From assembly GCA_943737045.1 (NCBI GenBank), contig CALSFV010000263.1, positions 580,001-644,000 of the forward strand: a stretch of DNA of 64,000 bases, written 5' to 3'. The position numbers were made by a program, and so were the translations under genes. The notes beneath the pieces were generated by a model that was given only the letters and a program-made list of their open reading frames with translations, ran no database searches and was not told where the DNA came from. How positions within the stretch are numbered: the first letter of the stretch is position 1; each line of letters starts with the position of its first letter. Positions 33,839 through 46,345 of this stretch are shown in pieces. The stretch comes from Parapristionchus giblindavisi (taxonomy: Eukaryota > Nematoda > Chromadorea > Rhabditida > Diplogasteridae).

Positions 33839-34629
33839 TATCAAAAGTTATAAAATAATGAAAAAAGTGTCCCATGACTTTTGACCTATACTGTACATTT
33901 TGGTTACTCTCGCCGCTGATTTTTATATAGTGGGTCGATTTAGAAAGCTCCTTATTTTTCGCTTAAATTGTAATCTTGCATATAAAAAAGAGATTTATAT
34001 AGTGGGTCGACCATAGAAATGAGCGGTATATAGTAGGTCAATCTTCACACTGTGAGTGTATGAAAATGTACGATTTCAGGGTTGGGGCATGCTGTCGCGT
34101 GGCGCGCAACAGGCCGCAGGACTGGCCAAGGATCTCGGACAACAGGCAGCAGCCAAGGCTAGCGAGATATCCCAAGATGTTGTATGTGACGTGCTTGTTC
34201 TTGTGTTTTTGTTTTATTATTTAAATATATATTATTTTTATTATTATTATTATTATTATTATTTACTTCAAATTCTTCCTTTACTGTGTATTAAACTGTG
34301 TTTTGATTGCTTGGTGGTGAGAAATAGAATATGAGATGATTATTTAAATATTTAAATATATAAAAATATTAAATATTAAAAGAACGCGAAGAACGAAGGC
34401 GCCTTTTTCACCTGGTGAATGCGCGTTTCAGCAATTGGAGATCTGTGCTAATGAATAAGATGATTTGATAAACTACAGAATTCCGCATTCCGGATCAAAT
34501 AATTAAAGTATCTAATGTATCTATTACAATTGCGGTAGATTTGTGTTGCAAAAATATACTGTTGTCAGGGGTCGATCGTGAATTGATGTACCTATGTGTG
34601 CCCTAATGTGCTCTATCTAAAGATCAAAT

Positions 34630-34705
34630 ATAATAATAATAATTTTGTTAATTTATTATTATTATTATAATTATAATTATTATTATTATTAAATAATTAT
34701 TATTA
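34630..34705. repeat. ATT microsatellite, intron 8 of copy 2
   Basis: About 75 bp of TAA/TTA units, similar in length to copy 1 and much shorter than in copy 3. Confidence 0.85.
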
Positions 34706-35206
34706 CAGAGCCGTGACGGTGGTCTCTTCTCGGGTGTTTCCTCAAAGGCCACAGAGCTTGCGGGTGCTCTATCGTCGATGGTGAAGTCGACGTCCCTTCA
34801 GGGCTTCACGAGCATGCTACCGAAGACGTACGGGTACTGTGTGGACTATGCTTATCAATCCCCTTACATTTGCATAATACATACTTTATTTAAAAACCAC
34901 CCCGAGTTACTCTGACAATTCTCTCTCGAAATTTCAAATTAGCTCGGGTGTGCTTTTGTTTGTTTTTGTTTTGTTGACTTTGATTTTTTAAATGATTTTT
35001 GTTGGCACTGTCATCGCTATTCACCGCAGAACCTCTCACATGCTATTTTACTACTTATTATTTTCTTCAAGATCCTCGGCGAAGATTAGGGGCAGCAGTG
35101 TTAGTGGGAGTTCTTGTACATTTTTGTTGTGTTATTTTTTGCGAATAGTGAATGAGACGGTGTAATAGGTTTGGGGTGCTATTAACCTTTTTCGAGAATT
35201 TGATTG

Positions 35207-35347
35207 GGGCCATAGGTCGAATAGATATGTTACATATTTGTAAAATGCGGTCTGGTTTTCGTAAAAAAATCACAAAATACAAAAAAAATAACCCGAAATG
35301 CGGTCAGGCTTCGTAATTTTTAACGTTCTTTTCGATCTATGTCATCG
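35207..35347. mobile_element. Short CATAGGTCGA element in copy 2
   Basis: CCATAGGTCGAATAG at the left and TTTTCGATCTATG at the right, with AATGCGGTC motifs inside. Deletion derivative of the 17151-17967 type. It lies where exon 10 would be expected. Confidence 0.55.
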
Positions 35348-38300
35348 CGATAGCGATCTTTCGCATTACTCTTAATGTATTAGGATCATTGATGAAACAC
35401 GAATCTCGTGTCCATGAACGTTGGTGGAAGATTTGCCCACGTCATCAACAGTCTCCCGGCGCATTGCTGCGTGGCACTGCCAACCATTCCCTAGGTTTAG
35501 GATAATATCTTACGCTAACGTTTTGCTCACTACGAGAGAGTGTGGCCAGAGAGGAGAATTTCGAATCATTGCGGGCTACTAACCTTTGCGGGACTAGCAT
35601 CATGATTTGAATTACTCTAATGCAGTAGCTAATAAAAAATGATCTAATGTGCATGCATTTATATATGCATGTGCATATTTGCCAGCAGTAATCCTCCCCT
35701 AAGCCCTGTGCAATCTGTGGCTTTCACACTCGCAATCAGCACGAATGCAATCATGCATAGTGCAACAGTCCGTATAAAAGGAAGGAGAGGCAGAGGATAT
35801 CCGCGTGCCGGTTATAGTAGTAGTTGGCACTGCTCTCTAGGAGTTGTGGTGGTTTTTGGGAGCGTTCGAAGCTAGTGTGCTCTGGTTACTGTAATAGGGG
35901 TTACTGTAATTGTTAATTTGTTCGGTGCAATAATTCCTGTGTAATGTCAAGAATGCAATCATGCATAGGACAATCGTTAACAATAATAATTTTTATTATT
36001 ATTAATTAATTAATTATTATTGAAATCTCTTATTCCAGCTTCGATCATGACGATTCATCGACCTTCAATAACAGTGAGTTAGATTTTAAAAATTAAAAAT
36101 TATTTTTTTTAAATATCTATCAGTTTAGTAACGATTACTTTACTACTTTGAATATTGATTAGTTTAATTCTCGAATTTTGTAGCACCGATTACTTTGATC
36201 ATTAATTGCATAATAGTCTAAAATTGGATTGCGGTGGTATCGATTATATTGAATTCACTCTCAGGCATTTCATCGGAGAAATCGACATCGTCAACGTCGA
36301 TCAAGAAGGCTAGGGTATGCGTTTTGTTAAAATGAAATATGTTTATTGTTTCGCTATTGATATATTATTCCCCTACTGGAATATTTTTGCTATTGTGCAA
36401 CGTGAGAAACGACTAATCACTTGGGTAATTAGACATTTGTTGTAAAAACGAAAAAAGTTTAAAAAGTGTGGTCTTTTCGATTATTTAATCATTTAAAAAT
36501 ATTTATCTGTTCTCTGGATAACAAGTGATGCTTGCATGGTGAAGGGATCCTTAAAGTTTTTACAGTTTCACTTTAACACTCTTTATCAAGGTCAACTAAC
36601 TAACATGTGCATAGTGAAATCAACTGAATCGGGAGTGTGATGAAAGGGGATCTTCTTTCTTTCACGGATGTTTTCTGCTAAGTTAATGGCATGATCACGG
36701 ATGGAATATACTCGGATCATGCATGAATTCAAACACCTGAGTCTGTGAATTCTTAATGATCAGCTGTCGAATAATTTTTTTAAATTTTTTTCATAGATGT
36801 TATCAATGATTGGCTGTAAACTGTCCTCCACTCTCTTATTGTGCATCTAGGAAACATGAATCTTACAGGATCCCACCGCTGCCAAGAAGTCGACGAGTAC
36901 TGTGAGTGCCGCACGAGAGGTTGGTGTTTTGTTTTAGTATTTGAACAATTTTTTGCAACTATCCCTTCCAAAGACCTACGTTGCCGTTGTGGGGCTCTGA
37001 TTTTCTTGATTTTTGCAATCTCTGGCCTATTATGCTGCTATGCTGTTATGTGGAAAGCACTCTCGAATATTGCAATTTCCACTTTGCCTAAGCGATTCTT
37101 GTTTTAATAATAATAATAATAATATTAATAATAATAATAATAATCCTGATAATAGCAATGGCAATATGCTTTATGCATTTTCACGTGAGTGTGTGCCGTT
37201 TTTTCCATGCATAGCGGCATGTAAGCACGCTAAAATCACTTGTAGTTGAAGCCCGTGTCCGTGGAATTTGCGGAATTTGTAATTTTCTTAACAGCTTTTG
37301 CCCATATCAGCTGATAATGTACGTATACATGATAATATGTAAATGGATATATAATATAATATATAAATAATTTGGCTAAAAACAATTAATAATATATTCG
37401 TGCACGATAAAGCATTTGTAATAAAAATGAAAATGCATCAATATGCCTAAGGGCTTTTAGTCTGATTGTGAGATCGATGATGCAATAGTTAAGAAGATCC
37501 TGGTCTGTTCATTGCAATTGGGATTGGAATGCTGCAAGCGCGAGATCAAGAGATCGTGAAACTGAAACCAGGAATTAGCTTATTCAATATACCATGAAAA
37601 CGTAACCGAGAAATGATAAACTTTGGATACCGTAGTATTGGAAACGCAACTGCGACAGTAGCATGATTACAACGATAGTTCGATCGAAAACTGGGTAGAT
37701 TACTATATGAACAACTATTATGACGGGTTTTTTTTTTAAATTACAGTAATCCTTAACCATCTAAGCCTTCCGTATACCATATGCTTGCAGCCTAATCTGA
37801 TCAGCCTGGACGGTCCATCGAAAGCTGCAGCGGCTCCTGCCAAGAAGAGCCCAGCGAGCATGATAAACGCTTTCGAGGTACGGTAGCTGATATTATCTAT
37901 TGATTGGCCGGTCGATAACTATTAATCATCATTGCGGTCTGTAAACCTCGATTATCGATTTATTACCGTGTATTCTGTAAATCTTGATTATCGATTTATT
38001 ACCGAGTATTCTGTAAATCTCGATTATCGATTAATTACCGTGTATTTTGTAGGCCTCTGTTGGACGCTCGGCAACAGGCGCGGCGGTGGCCCCAGCTAAG
38101 AAGGAGACGAAGGGATGGGATGACGACGCATGGGATCTACTCAACGATTAAGAATATTAATTTATTGATTGAATTATCGATTCGATTAATTGTCCTATAT
38201 GCTCTTTTCGATCCAGAATACGATATCTAGTGTGTAAATTATCGTAACCCATCGTAACCTTCCCATTTACAGTACTCTAAACAACCGTACTGCTCTAACC

Positions 38301-38779
38301 AACGGTTTGTGCTTGGTATCATGGTAGATTTATTTAGTGGCAATTAATTTGGGGCTTTGGGAGTTGTATTGTCTTTGCTTTTGCTTTTGCTTGATCGAAC
38401 CGTCTCAGTCACCTTCTGGCTTGTCTATGTAGATTTTGTTCTACCGTAATCCCCAATAGTCTACCGTAACCTTCTTCCCAGCCCCGACTACCGTATCATG
38501 ATATACCCCACCCACCTCAGTCTACCGTAACCGGCAAAATCTATCGTAACCTACAGTTTCCCAATCTCTAATCATTCTTATCCATTCCCCGGTGTGTGTT
38601 TGTGTGAATTAATAATTGGAACAATGTGTTTGTTGTGCTCTGTTCAAAAGTCACGAAAAGAAATGGAAAAGAGGTGAGAGAGTGTGTAAAATGAGGAGAG
38701 AATTCTCTCATTTTTTTCTTTTCGCGACTTCTGAACACTGAGTCTCCGTTTGTCAAAATTTGAAGCTTTCTCATTCATC

Positions 38780-38900
38780 TACACAGAGAAAAAAGTACAC
38801 AGTACATTTTTAATGCCATTTTAACCTAAAATTTATTAAAATGGCATTAAAACCACTTCACATGTCCTGTGTATTGTAGAGTACAATTTTTCCTCTGTAT
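38780..38900. mobile_element. MITE with TACACAGAG tips in copy 2 3' UTR
   Basis: TACACAGAGAAAAAAGTACA pairs with TACAATTTTTCCTCTGTA; the core TAATGCCATTTTAA is palindromic. Absent from copies 1 and 3 at this point, so it is a later insertion. Confidence 0.65.
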
Positions 38901-39506
38901 TCTCCGTTTGGCTACCACCTTCCTTTCACCTTTTTCTTCTTCTTCATCCTCTTTTTATTCTCTTTCTTTTGGCTAGTCCATCTAATCCATAATGATCCTT
39001 TCACTCTCAAATTGTCTTCTATTCTATTCTTGTCGTGCGCATCGAATATGAATATCGATTTATGCCAATATCGATTAGTTGATTGTATCTATCGATTAGT
39101 TATCAGAGAAGTATAATATTGATTTTTGGACATGATTTAGTAGTGGCGAAAGCCTATCTTGCTCCCCTGATTATTGATTGATTTCAACTTGATTTATTGA
39201 TTATTTTTTCCTGATATCTATTTGTAGATCTTTTCTGTACTTTATATTGATTGCCAATTCGTGCTTCTAGCTTCCCTGCACCCTCTCCCATATCTCTTTT
39301 ATTTCTATGAGCTGGCACATTTTCTGTCCGAAATATCGATTGATTGGTTCGATTGATTTCTATCAATCGTTTCAGTTTGTGATCACTTACAGTATTCCAT
39401 CTTCCTCTTTTCCATTCGAAATCCCCTGAACTATCTTTCATTCGCACCTTTTTAGCAAATATTTAGAGAGAATATTATAACATTATTTATCAGTTTCATT
39501 GTACAG

Positions 39507-39512
39507 AATAAA
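39507..39512 (+). other. Poly(A) signal of copy 2
   Basis: AATAAA in the context GTACAGAATAAAGAGTG, about 1.36 kb after the copy 2 stop codon. Same context as in copy 1. Confidence 0.5.
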
Positions 39513-40185
39513 GAGTGATTTTGTTAAAAATCTTTAAATTTATAAAAATGATTTTAAAAACAGCATCAGGGATGTGCGGAAAATAATTTTGAAAAAAAAC
39601 TTTAGCTGGGTTATGTTGGTGATAATTGTTTTGCTTCTTTTTCTTTCATTTTATTTTTATCGATATTTCGTTAATCATTGACTTGATTAGATAACTATAA
39701 AATGCTTACCAGAAATTTTTTTAAAGTTGTAACGAGAGCAGCTATTTTTTGGCATATTCAAGCAATAGAATCGAGGTCTGCGGTGTGTGGTGTGTAGGAA
39801 ACGTCTCCCAACTTTTCAACTTGTCAGCTTTTCTCTTCTTCTCTTTCACTTTTTTCTCAGTGCGTGTGTTATTCACAAGATAGGCATTTATCATTAGCAA
39901 ACACAATCAAGATTATAAACAAGTATTCTACAGTATACTTAAGTATAACACCATGAAACACAATTATTTATATAATTATGTTCACATCAAATTCTGGGTT
40001 GGGTAATGTTTACTAATTTTCTCGTGAATTCCATTGTATATTGCTTTGCATGTATGCTTAGAGATGATGAGGGTATGTTGAAACGCGAATCATTCGGGTG
40101 GCACAGTGACAGTTTTTTTTCATCGATGTGATCTTACGTTCCTCCTCGTGGTGCTGACTAGACTTTTCACGACTGCAATTTATCT

Positions 40186-40337
40186 GTGGCCGTATGCATG
40201 AACAACGGGAAAACCATTTTCCGGGAAAATGTGACGTCATAAGCGCAGGCCGAGGCGTTTTCCAAAAATCTTCCGCCTACGCTAATGTCACTTTTTCCCG
40301 AAAAACGGCTTTCCCGTTGTTCATGCATACGGCCACT
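40186..40337. mobile_element. MITE with GTGGCCGTATGCA tips (copy b)
   Basis: GTGGCCGTATGCATGAACAA and its inverse at the right end are near-perfect; the centre has inverted GCGTAGGCGGA-like blocks. It sits 18 bp before exon 5 of copy 3. Confidence 0.8.
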
Positions 40338-41632
40338 GTTGACAAACCTCCTCAGGTGCTCGCGGAGTCGGAGGGTCGTGTGTGGTCTGCGGCGACATCA
40401 AACGCGCGCAACTTCACGCCCTCCCCGTCTGGGTCGGGTCTGGCGAACACGGCGAGAACCAACACCTCACAGTGAGTGTTGTAGTGCTTATTTTATTATT
40501 TATACTATATAATACATGTTTATTTTTGCTCTCAACCATTGCGGGAGAATGGTTTCCACTGATTAGTTTGGTCTGATTAGTACATTTTATTTAATTTTAG
40601 GTGTTTTTTTTATAATTTAATAAACAATTTATGCTCTTACAAGATGTAAGCGCATATGGGAAGACGGGGGTGGGAAGAATGCAATGGAAAAATGCAGCGC
40701 AATGCATTTTTTCTCTGCCAATACTCTACCTGCTGATTTCGCGTCTCAGCACGCATTCTTTGGCGCTTTGCGAAGAGTCTAGTCGATTCGCCGTAGAAAT
40801 ATCCTTGGAAGCTCGCTGCTATAGTGCTTTTTGAAACCATGTATGAGCTCAAGACTTACTAAGCAAATACTTTATTTATTTATTTATTTTATTTTATTTA
40901 TTATCGTCGTTCTCAGAAACAGCTCATCAGCGTCGCTCTCACAATTCTACGGTGGTGGTGGAAGCACGGGCAAGTTTGCCTCGTACAACGATGGTGGAGA
41001 GACCGCCAGTTACAGTAGTGGAGGATCATTCCAGGCGTACGTAGTGTATACTGTAGTTGTTGATTTATTGATTTATTACTTGAATGTTTAAAATACATAA
41101 AACAATGGATATATGTATTAAAATGTGATAATGAGTATATTCGTGAACAGTGAAATTGCCTTTTTTGATATATATTATGGGGAAGTGATGATTATTCAAT
41201 CGATAATCTCGATTGAGAAGATCCAGACAATCGACAAATAATGTTATTGATTGAATAGCTGGATCTTATTGATCGAGATTATCCAATAAAGAGTATTGAT
41301 TTATTAATTGATTTCCTTGCAGTGACAATCGGTACCAGGGCTTTGGCAGCACGGCGCCGACGCGTCCCCGTGACAATACCGATGATCCTCTCGCAGGTGT
41401 CATGTCCGGACTCTCGATGGTACGGTAGATTATCGATTAATCGTCCTTTAATCGATTTTTTTGACTACAGTATCTAATCGTTTAATGCTCACTTCTTATG
41501 AATTAGAAGAATTGCACGAAATAGTAATAAATAATAATAATATTATTAATTTTAACAATATTTCTCATTAATTATTATTTTCTAGTAGTAGGTAAATTAG
41601 GTCCGTAGAAGAGATTAAGTCATCCGGACTTA

Positions 41633-42750
41633 CAAGGGAATGACCAACCATCCCCGTCGAGTTATGACTAGTGACATACACCATTCGAATCGCCATGTGA
41701 TTCTGATAATGCATCGTTAATGACTAGACTCAAACGTTTATGATCTTCGAGAAAATCGATATTGAAATTCGGCCAAATTCGTGTTGTTTTCTACACAACG
41801 CATGCGTGTTGAGTGTGTTCTTTTTTTCTATAATCACAGAAAAACATTTTTTTCTATAATCACAGAAAAACAATAAATGAATAACGATACTGATTTGGTT
41901 TTTCAAGAATTTCAGAAATCCGGTAATTTATTAGCTCTTTATCAAAAATCACTAAAATCAACAATTCACAGTTGCTAAATTGAACAGCAATAATTAAACA
42001 GAAAGAGGTCAAGAAGGGTGCAGCACTACAAAATTAAGAACATTTATCATTTTTTAACTTAAATTTAGTGGAATAATCCTTTCAATCAATTATTGCTGAC
42101 AGCGGTGGGGCATATTCAGGGTCGTACACATTTGATGAATCACAACCAACTCTCCAAGCAGTTCAGCACTTCTGCATCTACTATAACAAGGCTCTAGAAG
42201 CTCGTTACGATTTGTGGGAATGTTTATTACTCTGTGGTACAAGTAAGACCCATATTAACCTCCAGACCAATTGATTAGACGATCGTTATGATGTCACGCG
42301 AGCATCCGCGTCGCACTTCCATCGACATTGCAGCGGAGCTACACACTGTATTTTCCTTACTTCACTCATTTTGTTGTTCAAACGTGTTGAGTGTGTTCTT
42401 TTTTTCTATAATCACAGCAAAACATTTCAAACTTTCTACAGCAACAAAATCAGCAAAAGGAAAGTGCGGGAAGGGGGGGTCGAACCCTTGACAGTCAAAA
42501 TTAAACGCAGAAATCTATCCACTACACTACACGAGCCGATGTTTCGAAAGAAGATAGTAGAGTTCACCAACCCATCCGCATGCGTTGTGTAGAAAACCAC
42601 ACGAATTTGGCCGAATTTCAATATCGATTTTCTCGAAGATCATAAACGTTTGAGTCGAGTCATTAACGATGCATTATCAGAATCACATGGCGATTCGAAT
42701 GGTATATGTCACTAGTCATAACTCGACGGGGATGGTTGGTCATTCCCTTG
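41633..42750. mobile_element. 1.1-kb element, CAAGGGAA tips, TTA site, tRNA-like interior
   Basis: Arms of about 175 bp (41633 to about 41805 and about 42575-42750) are inverted copies. Tips are CAAGGGAATGACCAACC and its complement, flanked by TTA (41630-41632 and 42751-42753). The spacer holds a tRNA-like segment on the minus strand and the AATCAGCAAAAG box. It is inserted in intron 7 of copy 3. No transposase. Confidence 0.8.
42473..42541 (-). other. tRNA-like segment in 1.1-kb element
   Basis: On the minus strand, CGGCTCGTGTAGTGTAGTGG resembles the A-box region and GGGTTCGACCCCCC is a strong B-box/T-loop match, about 35 bp apart. CTTTTGCTGATT follows at 42448-42459 (read on the minus strand). 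T-stem pairing (AGGG/CCCC) is partial. Confidence 0.5.
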
Positions 42751-43509
42751 TTAATTGGCGTTGAATTATCACTGGCCTAGCAGTGATCTCCCGTAGGACT
42801 TGGTGTACCTTGAATAACGGTATTTACTTTTACCGACCATCCCGATTCACGTTTCGCCTTTACCCTATCTATCATCAATAAATATAAAGATCGATATTCT
42901 ACACCTGTGTTTATCTTGTAATGAACGCAAAAAACATATGGATATAGTCTAATCAGAGCATCTGCAGGCCTCATTCCTATGCAACTCGCACAAGCGCAAC
43001 AGGCCGCAGGACTGGCCAAGGATCTCGGACAACAGGCAGCAACCAAGGCTAGCGAGATATCCCAAGATGTTGTATGTGGTGTGCTTGTTCTTGTGTTTTG
43101 TAGTTTTGTTTTATTATTTTTTATTATTATTTTAGTTGTCTACAAATTCTTCTTCATTTGTGTATGTATTGATGTAGAATATGAGATCTTTTTGAATATT
43201 TAAAAAAAGTTAAATATTAAAAGAACTCGAAGAAAGAAGGCGCCTTTCTCTCCCGGTGAATGCGCGTTTCAGCAATCGGAGAAAAAACCCATATTGCTAA
43301 GTAAAATGATTTAATGATGGAATTTCCCTCATCAAATAATTATCTTATCTATTCTTTCTACTACAATGACGATAGATTTGACATGCAAGAATATACTGTA
43401 GCAGTCGGTCTTATTCGGTAGCCAGGGGTCGATCGTGAACTGACCTCTGTTGTGCCTATGTGCGCCCTAATGTGCTCCAGTGACAAGATCGAAGAATATA
43501 ATACTAATA

Positions 43510-44061
<552 letters not shown>

Positions 44062-44969
44062 TTCCAGAGCCGCGACGGTGGTCTCTTCTCGGGAGTCTCA
44101 TCAAAAGCTACGGAGCTTGCGGGTGGTCTATCGTCGATGGTGAAGTCGACGTCCCTTCGGGGCTTCACGAGCATGCTGCCCAAGACGTACGGGTACTGTG
44201 TGTATCCAATGCTTAGTAACCCCACGTATCCTTGCTTTTGCATAATACAAACTTTATTTAAAGGCCACCCCGAGTAAATTTTACTCTTCGCTCTGACAAT
44301 ATTCTCTCGAAATTTCAAATTTGCTCGGGGTGTGCATTTAAATGATTTTTGGTGGTACGCGATTGGCACTGGTCCATCGCTATTCATCGTAGAGCTAGTA
44401 TCCTCACACGTACACTATATTTTACCCACTTTTGTTAACTCCTACTACACCACTACATATGATAAAATTTGGCGATCGGGGTTCTCAAGGGTGCTGATGA
44501 CGATGACCATGTTCATTTTGCTCTTAGAGCTTCCGCTGAGGCCAGACGACGTCGCGTTGAATTAGCGTTTTTAGTCATTTCTCGCCACTCGATTTAGCTG
44601 AAATTTGTAGATTATTCGCCTAAGGGCAGAATTTGATGGCGATCACGCCTGGCAAATTCATTTTTCATGAAAAAGATTCAGAAATTTTCAAAAATTTAAT
44701 TTCTCTCAAAGGCAAAAGATATTTTTGCGAGATACATAGATCGGACCGGAATGGCTTCACGTTTCTATAGAAAAAATTTCAGCCAATTTGCATTCCTTAT
44801 TTTCAAGAAAATCAGCTTTTCTTGTAGTAATTTTGTGAAGGCAAGAGGCGAGAGAGTGTGGTTGGACGACGATTTTGAGAGAGCAGAGAAGTTTGAAGGG
44901 AAGGGCATCCCGTCCTTACCTTCCTTACCCAGGTTGGTCGCCCCAACCCTGAAATTAATTAAATTAATA

Positions 44970-46190
44970 AAAGCGTGAATTGGGCGAATTGCTTAGCAAT
45001 CAGGCCTGCAGATGCTCTGACTAGACCATTTCCATATGTTTTGCGTTCATTACAAGTCTCAAAGAAATGCTTCCACTATCGGTCTTTATATTCATTGATG
45101 ATAGATAGGTTGAAGGCGAAACGTGAATCGGGCTGGTCGGTAAAGGTAAATCCCGTCATTCAAGGCACAACAATTCTTACGGGGAATCACTGCTAGGGCA
45201 GTGATAGCTCAAGACCATCTCATGTTCATGTCAATCGATAAAAATCAATCGATAATCTACCGTACCATCGAGAGTCCGGACATGACTCCTGCGAGTGGAT
45301 CATCGGTGTTGTCACGTGGACGCGTCGGATCCGTGTTGCCAAAGCCTTGGTATCGATTATCACTGCAACGAAAGAAATCAATAAAATCGATAATCATTAT
45401 TGGATAATCTCGATCAATAAGATGATTTAACGATTGTTAGGATCTTTTAGATAGAGATTATCGATTGAAAAATCGTTTCCCTATAATATAAAAGTAATTT
45501 CACTCTTCATGAACAAAGTCATTGTGACGGTTTTTTGTCGTTATAAGGCTCACGTAATCAATCAATAAATCAACAACTACAGTATGCACAACTCACGCTT
45601 GGAATGATCCTCCACTACTGTAGCTGGCGGTCTCTCCACCATCGTTGTACGAGGCAAAGTTGCCCGTGCTTCCACCACCACCGTAGAATTGAGGGAGCGA
45701 CGCCGACCAGCTGTTTCTGAAACAGTGATGGTCTATTACTATCCCAGACTCTTCAAATGCGTGTGGGTACCTAGATTTTGGGCCAAAACGCGTGTGGGTA
45801 ACCCGATTTTGAGATAAAAATGCATCTGGGTACCCCAAAATCGTGAAAATTTCACGAAAATCGTCAATTTATGGTCCAATTTTGCGGATGGGTAACCATG
45901 AAAGGCAAATTTTTGCGGGTGGGTTTATCCCATGAGAAAACCATAGACCATGACTGTACTGAAAACGACATAAATAAATAAAATTAAGTAAATAAATAAA
46001 TATGCAAGTATTCGAATTAGCAAGTTGAGCTCATACATAGTTGCAAATAGCACTATAGCATCGAGGGACATTTCAACGTCGAATCGACTAGACTCTTTCC
46101 AAAGCACCAACGAATGCGTGCTCATCATTGCACTATATTCTTCCATTCTATTCTTCCATCCCATCTCCTCCTACGTTCTTAAAGATGGAG
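44970..46190 (-). pseudogene. Inverted ARFGAP1 fragment with exons 7 and 6
   Basis: On the minus strand this block reads intron 5, exon 6 (45716-45597), intron 6, exon 7 (45362-45266) and intron 7, matching copy 3's own forward segment and copy 1. Exon 6 reads NSWSASLPQFYGGGG and exon 7 [15 protein letters not shown], so several residues changed. Intron 5 is interrupted next to the exon 6 acceptor by the element at 45723-45956. It lies where exons 10-12 should be. Confidence 0.85.
45723..45956. mobile_element. ATGGTC-family element at a splice acceptor
   Basis: CAGTGATGGTCTATTACTAT at one end and CATAGACCATGACTG at the other are inverted. In the orientation of the inverted exon 6, TTTCAG occurs on both sides of the element, so the acceptor hexamer is regenerated next to the exon. 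Confidence 0.6.
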
Positions 46191-46274
46191 GCCCTCGAAT
46201 GTCTATGCAAATACGTAACATCATTTGTGCAAGAGATTAGTGATATGTAAGAAATTAGCGTGGCCAGGCATCTA

Positions 46275-46345
46275 TCCCTTGGTGTAGTGGTAAATGCGCT
46301 GTCTAGTTAGCGTAACGTCGCGGGTTCGAAACATATTGCCGAACT
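46275..46345 (+). other. tRNA-like segment between inverted block and exon 13
   Basis: CTTGGTGTAGTGGTAAATGC resembles an A box/D arm, a CGCT..AGCG stem follows, and CGCGGGTTCGAAAC resembles a B box. The T stem does not close (CGGG versus CATA), so it is not a functional tRNA. No inverted arms seen around it. Confidence 0.4.

Larger units (their letters stand above)
27535..33886. mobile_element. Foldback element with Tc1-like tips, carrying a nested insertion
   Basis: The left tip GGTCAAAAGTCATGGGACAC (27535-27579) is the inverse of the right tip (33841-33886). The right outer flank reads CAGTATA before GGTC, then TA, as in Tc1/mariner ends; the left outer bases are replaced by the G run. Just inside, the arms continue with CAGGAAAGCAATCAAGCTC (left at about 32513, right at about 33838). 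The left arm is therefore split by the 4.9-kb insert 27590-32512. Without that insert the element would be about 1.4 kb. Confidence 0.7.
27503..38151 (+). pseudogene. ARFGAP1 partial tandem copy 2 (exons 5*, 8, 9, 11-15)
   Basis: Exon 5 survives only as its first 16 bases (27503-27518, VLAES) before a G run and a transposon nest. Exons 6, 7 and 10 are absent. Intact exons: 8 at 34080-34181, 9 at 34709-34833, 11 at 36039-36073, 12 at 36265-36314, 13 at 36869-36919, 14 at 37791-37877, 15 at 38053-38151, all with good splice sites. Exon 10 is phase-symmetric, so joining 9 to 11 keeps frame and gives 182 aa from exon 8 to the stop, with half of the ALPS region and the [11 protein letters not shown] end. 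Many differences from copy 1 are synonymous. There is no ArfGAP domain and no start of its own that I can defend. It could be a pseudogene, or exons used by read-through splicing from the parent gene. Confidence 0.8.
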
